Notes under the pieces: generated by a model
Told to the model about the DNA's origin: nothing
Database searches by the model: none
Seen by the model: the letters and a program-made list of their open reading frames with translations, nothing else
NCBI GenBank assembly: GCA_040755335.1
Contig: JBFMAU010000341.1
Span: 1 to 8,672, forward strand
Origin: UBA7656 sp040755335
Lineage (GTDB): Bacteria; Acidobacteriota; Blastocatellia; UBA7656
DNA: 8,672 nucleotides
Reading direction: 5' to 3'
Program-made: the position numbers and the translations under genes
Shown here: one piece after another, positions 1 to 6,340 of the stretch
Layout: every line of letters starts with the position of its first letter
Position numbering within the stretch: position 1 is the first letter of the stretch

Positions 1-1382
1 GCGGGGAGCAGTTCTCCGTAAAGAGAGACCAGCGACAGGTATTCGCGCAGTGTCAGCGATGAAAGATCGGCCCTCGCCATAGCCCTGCGCGCTTCTTTGA
101 TGAATTCAACCGCGCTTGCATGCTTCCTGTTTATCATCTCTGAAGCAGCCTCAAGGTAGACGGAACCCTGAAGATCATCGGGCGTCATGACGATGATCTG
201 TCGCGCCTGATCGATTCGGTCGTTATGGATATGCTCGATTGCCAGTTGCCCCGCATACGCGCGTCGCGCGGACTTCCACGAGTCGATGTTTCTGTCGTCT
301 GGAGTTATGCCCTCGATTATGTTTATAGCTCGCTCATAATCTTTCTGATCGGCGATCAGTCTGGCGGCGCGAATCTGAAGCGAGCATCGCAGGGACGTAT
401 CCTCGCTCTCCTCTGCCGCTTTGAGATAATCCTCCGCAGTTTTCAAAGGCTGACCTTTGAGATAGCTCTCCGTCTCTTTGCTATAAAGCGGAGGAAAGAG
501 GGATTGACATCTGGCCACGGTTTCGCGAAAGGCCGCCGCTCGCGCGGGCAAAAGGCGGTCGACTTCGCCTAGCAGTCGCGAGGCGGCAAAAGCCGTCGAA
601 CAATCCGCGCTCTTCAATGGCCGGGAGGTCGGGACTTGAAGCAGAGCGTCGGCGACCGAATTGAGCATTTCCGCGCAGAGGCGATCAGAAACGATCTGTT
701 TTTTCGTCGAACCCCCTGGGAACTGATAAGCCGACTGCGCGAGGATGTTGAGCAGCGCGATGTCGTTTCTCGACCTTGCCGCAGCGAGAGCTTCCTTGAA
801 TAAAAGCTCCGCCGCCTTGATGTCTCGCGCGCTGAGGTTCCATATCAACGACAATAGCTGAAGGCTGGTTCCGATTTTGATTGATGCCAGACCGAACTCA
901 AGCGCGCGCTGCGGATCGGTGTGGATGAATGCGGTTGCAGCCCCTGTCATCGCCTGAGCGTTGCGGTTTCGATACTGCTCGGAGAGGTTTTCCTGATCGC
1001 TCAGAAACACCTTCATCAACTCGTCGCTCATCGCCTTGTCGTAACGCACAAGAACGGAAAACACAGCGTGGGCTGTCGCAAACCGATGGTTCTGGCCCGC
1101 GCTTTCGCTTCCGGGATGCGCTTTGGCCAACTCGACGGCTTTGTTGAAAAACATGCGAGCGCGTTCTTTATCCGTCTCCCGCCAGGTTTCTCCCATACCG
1201 GCGAAAAGCATGGCGCGACTGAACAGGCTCAACGCCGCGGCTTCTTTTGTGAGATCGTCAGTGAGCCTTTCGGCCCGGACGAGCCACAGTTCGCGGGAGG
1301 GCGAAACTTTTTCCTGAGCGATTGAAACGGTCTGTGAAATAACAAGCAGCGTCAGACAGATGCGGAAACGGCTTCGTTTCAT
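1..1382 (-). CDS. Secreted helical-repeat protein of unknown function (C-terminus cut by window edge)
   Basis: Reading the minus strand from the ATG at 1382 gives an uninterrupted frame of 460 codons that runs off the left edge, so the protein is longer than 460 residues. The start is well supported: GGAGG (1390-1394) lies 7 nt upstream. Residues 1-22 look like a Sec signal peptide: basic MKRSRFR, a hydrophobic stretch, then S-I-A before Q23 as a signal peptidase I site. The product is therefore probably periplasmic or exported. The mature part is almost all amphipathic helix, rich in Ala, Leu, Glu and Arg, with helix-turn-helix stretches such as KERARMFFNKAVELAKAHPG (about residues 72-91) that resemble TPR or other alpha-solenoid repeats. 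I see no catalytic motif and do not recognise the family. The plus-strand open frames across this region are shadows of it. It is transcribed divergently from the Uma2 gene. Confidence 0.8.
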   Translation of the reverse strand, partial: MKRSRFRICLTLLVISQTVSIAQEKVSPSRELWLVRAERLTDDLTKEAAALSLFSRAMLFAGMGETWRETDKERARMFFNKAVELAKAHPGSESAGQNHRFATAHAVFSVLVRYDKAMSDELMKVFLSDQENLSEQYRNRNAQAMTGAATAFIHTDPQRALEFGLASIKIGTSLQLLSLIWNLSARDIKAAELLFKEALAAARSRNDIALLNILAQSAYQFPGGSTKKQIVSDRLCAEMLNSVADALLQVPTSRPLKSADCSTAFAASRLLGEVDRLLPARAAAFRETVARCQSLFPPLYSKETESYLKGQPLKTAEDYLKAAEESEDTSLRCSLQIRAARLIADQKDYERAINIIEGITPDDRNIDSWKSARRAYAGQLAIEHIHNDRIDQARQIIVMTPDDLQGSVYLEAASEMINRKHASAVEFIKEARRAMARADLSSLTLREYLSLVSLYGELLP

Positions 1383-1389
1383 TATTCTG

Positions 1390-1394
1390 CCTCC
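1390..1394 (-). promoter_or_regulatory. Shine-Dalgarno site of the secreted helical-repeat gene
   Basis: GGAGG on the minus strand, 7 nt before the ATG at 1382. It fixes the start of a gene that is otherwise incomplete in the window. Confidence 0.75.
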
Positions 1395-1411
1395 GTGATT
1401 TGTGTTGGTTC

Positions 1412-1426
1412 ATCCTCTGAGAGGAT
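1412..1426. promoter_or_regulatory. Perfect 7+1+7 palindrome, possible operator
   Basis: ATCCTCT-G-AGAGGAT: two perfect 7-bp arms around a single central base, in the divergent intergenic region. It overlaps the last two bases of the minus-strand -10 candidate (1425-1430) and would cover the predicted transcription start of the helical-repeat gene. That is the usual place for a repressor operator. With a one-base centre it is more likely a protein-binding dyad than an RNA hairpin. No regulator gene lies nearby, so its function is inferred from geometry alone. Confidence 0.4.
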
Positions 1427-1454
1427 ACTATCACGAACTCAGAACCGCTATGAA
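1425..1454 (-). promoter_or_regulatory. Candidate extended -10 promoter of the secreted helical-repeat gene
   Basis: On the minus strand, TGATAGTAT (1433-1425) fits an extended -10 (TGnTAnnnT). A weak -35-like TTCATA (1454-1449) sits 18 bp upstream. The predicted start of transcription near 1418 would leave a leader of about 35 nt before the ATG at 1382. Assignment is by eye only. Confidence 0.35.
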
Positions 1455-1463
1455 CCGTTCGAG

Positions 1464-1472
1464 TGATATAAT
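1464..1472 (+). promoter_or_regulatory. Extended -10 promoter of the Uma2-family gene
   Basis: TGATATAAT is a full-consensus TATAAT (1467-1472) preceded by TGn, an extended -10 that can work without a good -35; none is visible. Transcription would start near 1479, leaving a leader of about 50 nt that contains the 1482-1509 hairpin and the ribosome site at 1517-1523. Confidence 0.5.
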
Positions 1473-1481
1473 GACAGAGGT

Positions 1482-1509
1482 CAAACGGCCACTGGTTTCG
1501 AGCCGTTTG
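1482..1509 (+). promoter_or_regulatory. 5'-UTR hairpin before the Uma2-family gene
   Basis: CAAACGGC (1482-1489) and GCCGTTTG (1502-1509) form a perfect 8-bp stem with a 12-nt loop. It begins a few bases after the predicted transcription start and ends 7 nt before the ribosome-binding site. No T-run follows, so it is not an intrinsic terminator. A 5'-stabilising stem, a translational control element or a protein site are all possible. Confidence 0.35.
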
Positions 1510-1516
1510 TAAAATC

Positions 1517-1523
1517 GGGGAGG
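1517..1523 (+). promoter_or_regulatory. Strong Shine-Dalgarno site of the Uma2-family gene
   Basis: GGGGAGG, 5 nt before the ATG at 1529. It selects this start over internal methionines. Confidence 0.7.
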
Positions 1524-1528
1524 TATCG

Positions 1529-2191
1529 ATGAGCGCGGAGATGCAAAGCTTTATCGAAGTGATCGAACGATTGCCCGCGGGCGGCCAGATTCGTGTGTTC
1601 GATGTCGGCTGGGATGATTATGAGCAACTGCTCTCTGACCTCGGCGAAGGTTATAGCGTCAGAGTCAGTTTCAATGACGGAGTGCTTGAAGTCATGAGTC
1701 CACTGCCTGAACACGAAGAGTATAAGGATATCATTCACGATTTGCTGCGCGCTCTTGTTCGCGGATTGAAGTGGCGCATGGAGAGTCGCGGATCAGCTAC
1801 GCTCAGGCGCGAGGCGAAAGCCAAAGGCGCGGAACCTGATGGATGCTACTGGGTGCAAACGGCTGATCGAATGATCGGCAAAAGGACGCTCGATCTCTCC
1901 ATCGATCCGCCGCCTGATATCGTCGTCGAAATCGATCTCACCTATCAGTCAACCGACAAGTTTTCAATCTATGCCTCTCTCCAAACGCCTGAGATATGGC
2001 GCTACGACGGGAGACGGATGCATTTCTACAGGCTCGAAGGCGAGGAGTACGCGGAAGTCGCTTCGAGCCGAGCATTTCCTTTTCTCACCGACGCCGCGAT
2101 GTCGAATTTCGTCGAGCAGGGCAAAACACAGGGACAGGATGAAGCAATCGAAGCGATGCAACGATGGGCAGAGTCGCACAGGCCCGAATGA
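1529..2191 (+). CDS. Uma2-family (DUF820) PD-(D/E)XK nuclease-like protein
   Basis: A 220-residue protein with the full Uma2/DUF820 layout. The N-terminal part has D-V-G-W-D-D-Y-E-Q-L (25-34) and F-N-D-G-V-L-E-V-M-S-P (48-58). A central G-A-E-P-D-G-C-Y stretch (100-107) follows. The core acidic motif P-P-D-I-V-V-E-I-D (128-136) supplies D130 and E134 of the restriction-endonuclease-like fold, followed by K144 and the P-E-I-W-R-Y-D-G strand (154-161). Family members are predicted nucleases, often multicopy in cyanobacteria and some soil bacteria; their biological role is unsettled. Length is normal for the family. The gene is monocistronic, with its own promoter and strong ribosome site. The stop is a tandem TGA-TAA, and the gene is convergent with the transporter operon 8 bp away. 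No toxin, methylase or transposase partner is visible. Confidence 0.9.
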   Translation: MSAEMQSFIEVIERLPAGGQIRVFDVGWDDYEQLLSDLGEGYSVRVSFNDGVLEVMSPLPEHEEYKDIIHDLLRALVRGLKWRMESRGSATLRREAKAKGAEPDGCYWVQTADRMIGKRTLDLSIDPPPDIVVEIDLTYQSTDKFSIYASLQTPEIWRYDGRRMHFYRLEGEEYAEVASSRAFPFLTDAAMSNFVEQGKTQGQDEAIEAMQRWAESHRPE

Positions 2192-2199
2192 TAATCCCC

Positions 2200-4764
2200 T
2201 CACTGCGCGCGCAGTATGCCGAGCGGCTTTCTCGTGAGTACATCGAATGTCGAAATCGAGCCGACAAGGATCACTAATGCTATCGTCGCTGCTATTCCTG
2301 CCAGATTTATCTCAGGCGTGGCGTTCCAATTGATGTCGAATACATAACGCGAAGCTCCGAACGAGAGTCCCATCGCTGCAGCCGACCCTATCACGCCCGC
2401 GACCGCTCCGAGCAGTCCGTACTCTGCAATCAGAATCATAAGCAGAACTTTTTTCTTCGCGCCCAGAGTCTTCAGCACGGCGGCTTCGTAGATGCGCTGG
2501 AATTTGGTCATCGCTATCGAGCCTACAAGTATCAATGCGCCGCTCAGGAATACGAACAATCCGACAAACGAAACCGCAAGCGTGACGTTGCCGATTATCC
2601 TTTTGACGTTTTTGATTATGTCCGTCACATCGATGACCGACACATTGGGAAAGACATCGAGCAGCGCCCGCTGAAACCTTGCTCGCTCCCCTTCTTCAGT
2701 CGGCCCATCGATAGCCCCGACCATCATCGTCGGAGCATCTTCCAGAGAACCCGGACGAAATAAAACCATAAACCCTGTGCGCGAACTTCTCCATTCCACG
2801 TGACGAATGCTCGTGACTCGCGCCGTTATGCGGCGGCCCTGAACGTCGAAGGTGATAGTGCTGCCTACGCCGAGTCCGCCCTGATTTGTGCGGGTTTCTG
2901 AATTGTGTGTGACCGATGCCAGACCTCGCATGCCCTCTTCGATGGAAACTTCAGGCTCCTCGGAAGGCTCGTCATTCCAGAACTCGCCCGCTACGATGCT
3001 TTCGTTTTCTTCGAGGCGCGGGCGATATGTCACGACGTATTCGCGCCCCAGCCGCCCGCGCTCGCGCCGCATCTCCGTTTGCTCAAAATCGAACTCGCGC
3101 CCATTGATCTCTACCATTCGCATGCGAACGGTCGGAATCAGATTGATGCGCTGACCCGTCTCGCGCGCGACCAGTTCTTCGACGCCCTGACGCTGATCTT
3201 TTTGAACATCGATCAGGAACAGATTCGGAAACTGGCTCTGGCGACCGAAATCGAATTCATAAAGGAGATTCGTCTGAATCGAGCGCGTGGCGACTATCAA
3301 AAACACGCCAAGACCGACGACCGTTACTATCACGCGAGTCTGATTGCCCGGTCGGTGCAAACTGTTGATGGCCTGACGGAGCGGAAACGAAGTGATGTTT
3401 TTCATCCTCTTCACAATCCATATCAGAAGCATCGCCGCAAGCTGCAACGCGCCCGCTGTCGCTGCCAGCCCCAGGAGAAAAAGTCCGCCGACTCTCAACG
3501 ACCCCGCCTGCCACGACACGACGAACACAAGACCCGCAAGCACTACGACGGCAGTGGCCCAGCGCAGAAGATCGAATCTCTTTCGCGGCTCATCGTCTTC
3601 ATCCCTCAAAAGCGCGTTCGGTTTTATGCGTCGAATGCGAAGCAGCGGAAGGGCGGAAAAGAGTATGCAGATCAGAAGACCTACGCCAAGCCCCTGAAGC
3701 ACGGCCCTAAGGTCGAGTCCGTAATCGAGATTCTGCGGCAGCCGGTCGGCGAAATAATGCGAGACGAGTTTCATAACTCCCTTAGCCATCACTACTCCCA
3801 GCGCGCTTCCCGCAAGTCCGAGCGTGAGAATCTGAGCCAGATAGGCCGAAGTGATCTTTCGCCCCGTCCCTCCGAGGCACTTCAAAACGGCTATGGATTT
3901 TTTCTTCTGATCTATAAACACCCGCGTGACGTTCGATATGCCAAGCCCGCCGAGGACTAAAATGATCAAGCCTGTGAGCGAGAGGTAATCTTCTGCGCGG
4001 CTGATTTGATCCGAGAGGTTTTCCTGCGCGTCCTTGTACGAGCGCACGTTGACGAGTTGATTTTTGAGATCGGTTTTCAATCGAGCGACCAGCGCGGGCA
4101 TCCCACCTTCGTGCGCGCTGAAAAGGAATTTTCTTCTCGCGCGGCTGCCGAATCCCGTAAGCCCCGCTCCTTCCAGAGCCGCTCTTTCTATGAACACCCG
4201 CGGGCCTAATCGAAAGCCGCCCGCGCCTCCCGGCTCTTCTTTGAACACCGCGCGAATCTGAAAAACTTTCAAACCGATCTTCACCGCGTCGCCGACCGCG
4301 AGATTCAAGCGGTCCAGCAGCGCAGCCTGAACGACCGCGCCACCATTTGCAAGCAGCGAGTAATCGAACCTCTCTCCCGTCGAGAGAAAGAAATCGCCGT
4401 AGAGAGGAAACCCTTCGTCGATCCCTTTAAGCTCGATCATCAGCGCGCCCTCTTTGTCTTCGCTCGCGGGGCGCAGCATAGTCGATGATTCGATGGTTTC
4501 TATCCTGGCCGCAGCCAGCGGAGATTGAGCCACACGGTCGACGATGGCAATCGTCTCGTCGCTCCACGGGCGATTGCTATCGACCTGAACGTCCGCCGTG
4601 AGCAGAGAGCGAGCTTCGCCCGCAATCGCGCGATTGACGTTTTGAGTCATCGAGCGAAGGGCGACTATCGAGCAGACGCCTATTGCTATGCAGATGAAGA
4701 AAAACAGGAGCCTCTTCCACGAAGCCCTCAGATCGCGACGCGCCATTTGCAGAATGAACTTCAT
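2200..4764 (-). CDS. ybbP: ABC transporter permease, FtsX/MacB type, YbbP-like
   Basis: An 854-residue permease with the architecture of the YbbP family: two FtsX cores in one chain and about ten membrane segments. TM1 is at about 19-38, followed by a large extracytoplasmic MacB-like domain (about 40-260). TM2-4 form FtsX core 1 (about 262-376), TM5-6 lie at about 403-452 and TM7 at about 478-495. A second outer domain (about 500-720) precedes TM8-10, FtsX core 2 (about 726-842). Each core has its cytoplasmic coupling segment, A-V-L-K-C-L-G-G (292-299) and A-V-L-K-T-L-G-A (762-769). The E. coli homolog is slightly shorter, about 800 residues. The ATG overlaps the ATPase stop in an ATGA, and GGAGG lies 10 nt upstream, so translation is probably coupled. 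It should pair with the ATPase and perhaps with the adjacent SGNH hydrolase. LolC/E or MacB roles are less likely because of the double FtsX layout and the tesA neighbour. Confidence 0.88.
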   Translation of the reverse strand: MKFILQMARRDLRASWKRLLFFFICIAIGVCSIVALRSMTQNVNRAIAGEARSLLTADVQVDSNRPWSDETIAIVDRVAQSPLAAARIETIESSTMLRPASEDKEGALMIELKGIDEGFPLYGDFFLSTGERFDYSLLANGGAVVQAALLDRLNLAVGDAVKIGLKVFQIRAVFKEEPGGAGGFRLGPRVFIERAALEGAGLTGFGSRARRKFLFSAHEGGMPALVARLKTDLKNQLVNVRSYKDAQENLSDQISRAEDYLSLTGLIILVLGGLGISNVTRVFIDQKKKSIAVLKCLGGTGRKITSAYLAQILTLGLAGSALGVVMAKGVMKLVSHYFADRLPQNLDYGLDLRAVLQGLGVGLLICILFSALPLLRIRRIKPNALLRDEDDEPRKRFDLLRWATAVVVLAGLVFVVSWQAGSLRVGGLFLLGLAATAGALQLAAMLLIWIVKRMKNITSFPLRQAINSLHRPGNQTRVIVTVVGLGVFLIVATRSIQTNLLYEFDFGRQSQFPNLFLIDVQKDQRQGVEELVARETGQRINLIPTVRMRMVEINGREFDFEQTEMRRERGRLGREYVVTYRPRLEENESIVAGEFWNDEPSEEPEVSIEEGMRGLASVTHNSETRTNQGGLGVGSTITFDVQGRRITARVTSIRHVEWRSSRTGFMVLFRPGSLEDAPTMMVGAIDGPTEEGERARFQRALLDVFPNVSVIDVTDIIKNVKRIIGNVTLAVSFVGLFVFLSGALILVGSIAMTKFQRIYEAAVLKTLGAKKKVLLMILIAEYGLLGAVAGVIGSAAAMGLSFGASRYVFDINWNATPEINLAGIAATIALVILVGSISTFDVLTRKPLGILRAQ
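4761..4764 (-). other. ATGA stop-start overlap between ATPase and permease genes
   Basis: On the minus strand, the ATPase TGA (4763-4761) and the permease ATG (4764-4762) form ATGA. With GGAGG at 4775-4779, this is a standard layout for translational coupling and matched subunit production. Confidence 0.85.
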
Positions 4765-5462
4765 ACCTCGGAAGCCTCCATTGCCGGGGTCTGCGCGCCC
4801 GTGTCATTTATCACTCGCCCATCGCGCAGAGAAATCTGACGGTCAGCCATCGCCGCTATCTCGTGGTCGTGAGTGACGAGGATGAGAGTGGTGTTGCGGC
4901 GGCGATTCATTTCAGTCATAAGCTCCAGAACGTGCCTGCCGTTTCGCGAATCGAGATTTCCCGTAGGCTCATCGGCGAGCAGTATCGAAGGATCGTTTGC
5001 GAAAGCCCGCGCGATTGCTACGCGCTGTTTTTCGCCGCCCGAAAGTTGCGAGGGGTAATGATGAGCGCGGGCCAGAAGGTCAACGTCTTCGAGCAACTGG
5101 TGAGCGCGGTCGCGGGCGTCTCTGACGCCTGCGATTTCCATCGGCACGATCACGTTTTCGAAAGCCGTCAGCGAAGGCATCAGATGAAAGGATTGAAAGA
5201 CGAAACCGATTTTTTCGCCGCGAAGCTCGGCCAGTCTGTCTTCGCTCATATCCGTGATCGTATGCCCATCGATGCGTATCACTCCCGAGGTGGGAGAGTC
5301 GAGACCGGCAATCAGTCCGAGCAGAGTTGATTTGCCGCTGCCCGAAGCTCCGACTACCGCTACGAATTGTCCATCGGGTATTATGAGGTCGAGCGCGTGA
5401 AGTATGGTCAGCATCTCCGAGCCGGAAGGGACGGTTTTCGATATCTTGCTGAGTTCTATCAT
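4761..5462 (-). CDS. ybbA: ABC transporter ATP-binding protein, YbbA/LolD type
   Basis: A 233-residue ATPase that powers the permease downstream. All motifs are intact: Walker A G-A-S-G-S-G-K-S-T (38-46), Q-loop Q90 in F-V-F-Q-S, signature L-S-G-G-E (140-144), Walker B I-L-L-A-D-E (160-165) with catalytic Glu165, D-loop N-L-D (169-171) and H-loop His198. The sequence is of the LolD/MacB/YbbA class that partners FtsX-type permeases. The ATG at 5462 is chosen because M-I-E-L is the usual family N-terminus. An in-frame extension to 5621 exists but would only be antisense to the hydrolase gene. This start shares the CATG at 5460-5463 with the divergent hydrolase start, so its promoter must lie inside that gene. 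The Shine-Dalgarno match is weak (GAAGAG, 13 nt upstream). The stop overlaps the permease start by 4 bp. Confidence 0.92.
   Translation of the reverse strand: MIELSKISKTVPSGSEMLTILHALDLIIPDGQFVAVVGASGSGKSTLLGLIAGLDSPTSGVIRIDGHTITDMSEDRLAELRGEKIGFVFQSFHLMPSLTAFENVIVPMEIAGVRDARDRAHQLLEDVDLLARAHHYPSQLSGGEKQRVAIARAFANDPSILLADEPTGNLDSRNGRHVLELMTEMNRRRNTTLILVTHDHEIAAMADRQISLRDGRVINDTGAQTPAMEASEV
5379..5384 (+). promoter_or_regulatory. Possible -10 element of the hydrolase gene, inside the ATPase gene
   Basis: TATTAT differs from the sigma-70 -10 consensus at one base and sits about 77 bp before the hydrolase ATG, on the antisense strand of the ATPase gene. No good -35 is spaced correctly. It is listed only because the hydrolase promoter has to lie in this region. 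Confidence 0.2.
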
Positions 5463-5463
5463 G
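5460..5463. other. CATG shared by two divergent start codons
   Basis: The plus-strand ATG of the hydrolase is 5461-5463 and the minus-strand ATG of the ATPase is 5462-5460. The two start codons overlap by 2 bp, and there is no intergenic region. Neither start has a strong Shine-Dalgarno: plus strand GAG at 5451-5453, minus strand GAAGAG 13 nt away. Promoter and ribosome-site sequences for each gene must therefore lie inside the other's coding region. Confidence 0.75.
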
Positions 5464-6135
5464 AAAAAATTTCTGCTCTTCGTGATCTTGATCGAAGCCT
5501 GCGCCTTTGCGTCGTGCAGCAATAGTTCCACTGAATCAAATGCGCCTGCCGAACCGACAGCAGCCTCCAAAGTTCCAGCAAAGAGTTTACCTAAGATAGT
5601 CGCATTCGGCGACAGCCTCACCGCAGGTTACGGGCTCGACCTGACAGAGAGTTACCCGTCGGTGTTGCAGAAGCGATTAGACGCCGACGGATTCAAATAC
5701 GAAGTGGTCAACGCGGGTGTTTCGGGAGACACTTCGGCAGGAGGCGTGAGGCGAATCGACTGGGCTATGGATGGCGATGTGCGAGTGGTGATAGTTGAAC
5801 TCGGCGCGAATGATATTTTGCGCTTTCAGCCCATAGCGGAGATGAAAAAAAATCTCGGTCAGATCATCCTCCGCGCCAAGTCGAAAGGAGCGCGAGTGCT
5901 GCTTGCGGGGATGGAGGCTCCGACAAATGCGGGGCCTGAGTATCGAAGGGAAGCGCATCAGGCATTCATCGATCTTGCGCGAGAACACAAAACGGAGTTG
6001 ATCCCGTTTTTTCTGGAAGGCGTAGGCGGGATGGAGCGGCTCAATCAGCCGGACGGCATTCATCCGAACGCAGAGGGGACGAAGATAGTCGCCGAAACGG
6101 TGTACAAACATCTTCGCCCGATGCTTGAGAAATAG
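5461..6135 (+). CDS. tesA: SGNH/GDSL hydrolase, TesA-like esterase/lysophospholipase, probable lipoprotein
   Basis: A 224-residue esterase with all four SGNH blocks. Block I is F-G-D-S-L-T-A-G-Y-G-L (49-59) with nucleophile Ser52. Block II is N-A-G-V-S-G-D-T-S-A-G-G (84-95) with an oxyanion glycine. Block III is E-L-G-A-N-D (113-118) with Asn117. Block V is D-G-I-H-P-N (198-203) with Asp198 and His201. Family enzymes (TesA: acyl-CoA thioesterase I, protease I, lysophospholipase L1) cleave acyl esters and thioesters in the periplasm. The N-terminus is K-K, a hydrophobic stretch, then F-A-S-C with Cys19, an acceptable though not ideal lipobox, followed by a low-complexity Ser/Ala/Pro linker (20-44). 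Membrane anchoring is thus likely, unlike soluble E. coli TesA. The start at 5461 was chosen for this signal peptide; an in-frame ATG at 5404 would bury it. The gene diverges from the ABC pair, a conserved arrangement. Confidence 0.9.
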   Translation: MKKFLLFVILIEACAFASCSNSSTESNAPAEPTAASKVPAKSLPKIVAFGDSLTAGYGLDLTESYPSVLQKRLDADGFKYEVVNAGVSGDTSAGGVRRIDWAMDGDVRVVIVELGANDILRFQPIAEMKKNLGQIILRAKSKGARVLLAGMEAPTNAGPEYRREAHQAFIDLAREHKTELIPFFLEGVGGMERLNQPDGIHPNAEGTKIVAETVYKHLRPMLEK

Positions 6136-6340
6136 GCGGCCATGAAAAAATAATGCTGAGGCCTGTCGATCCTGATCGCATCTGTGACGTGAGATTCATT
6201 CACCGCAGAGGCGCGGAGAATGCTGAGGCAACGCAGAGATATCGCTTTTCTCTGCATCTCTGCGGTGAGCGAGCCTTTCGTTACCGAGCGATTGAGGCTG
6301 ATATCGAACATTACTTTTTCACCACTACTGAGAAAATAGC
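6136..6340. other. Non-coding spacer between hydrolase and exonuclease genes
   Basis: This 205-bp spacer holds the palindromic repeat at 6201-6267 and an 11-bp direct repeat, AATGCTGAGGC, at 6152-6162 and 6219-6229. Short open frames on both strands are low-complexity readings of the repeat and have no credible ribosome sites. No clear terminator follows the hydrolase. The exonuclease start at 6341 has only a weak purine-rich GAGAAAA upstream. Confidence 0.6.
6201..6267. repeat. Palindromic repeat element of the CACCGCAGAG type
   Basis: Perfect 10-bp outer arms, CACCGCAGAG (6201-6210) and CTCTGCGGTG (6258-6267), continue inward with a partly matched stem (7 of the next 10 positions). Inside is a second hairpin, GCAGAGA (6233-6239) and TCTCTGC (6249-6255), with a 9-nt loop. 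The purine-rich core (GCAGAGGCGCGGAG, then ACGCAGAG) resembles short dispersed repeats I know from many environmental bacterial genomes, which often give false ORFs reading R-G-A-E-N-A-E. It is therefore probably a multicopy intergenic element, perhaps acting as a transcript-end hairpin for the hydrolase mRNA. Copy number cannot be judged from one window. Confidence 0.6.

Noticed and set aside
225..1325. Several plus-strand open frames (for example 225-572, 921-1325, 1123-1317)
   Set aside because: They lie opposite one continuous minus-strand frame of 460 codons with a signal peptide and a strong ribosome site. None has a convincing ribosome site or recognisable protein.
2905..3960. A 351-codon plus-strand open frame
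   Set aside because: It is antisense to the permease gene, whose FtsX motifs and membrane segments are unmistakable. The antisense product is basic and of low-complexity composition with no family features.
5404..5460. N-terminal extension of the hydrolase to the ATG at 5404
   Set aside because: It would place 19 polar residues ahead of a good signal peptide. M-K-K-F-L-L-F-V at 5461 is the natural start.
5463..5621. N-terminal extension of the ATPase to an upstream ATG at 5621
   Set aside because: The extra 53 residues are antisense to the conserved hydrolase signal peptide and GDSL region. Family members start at or near M-I-E-L.
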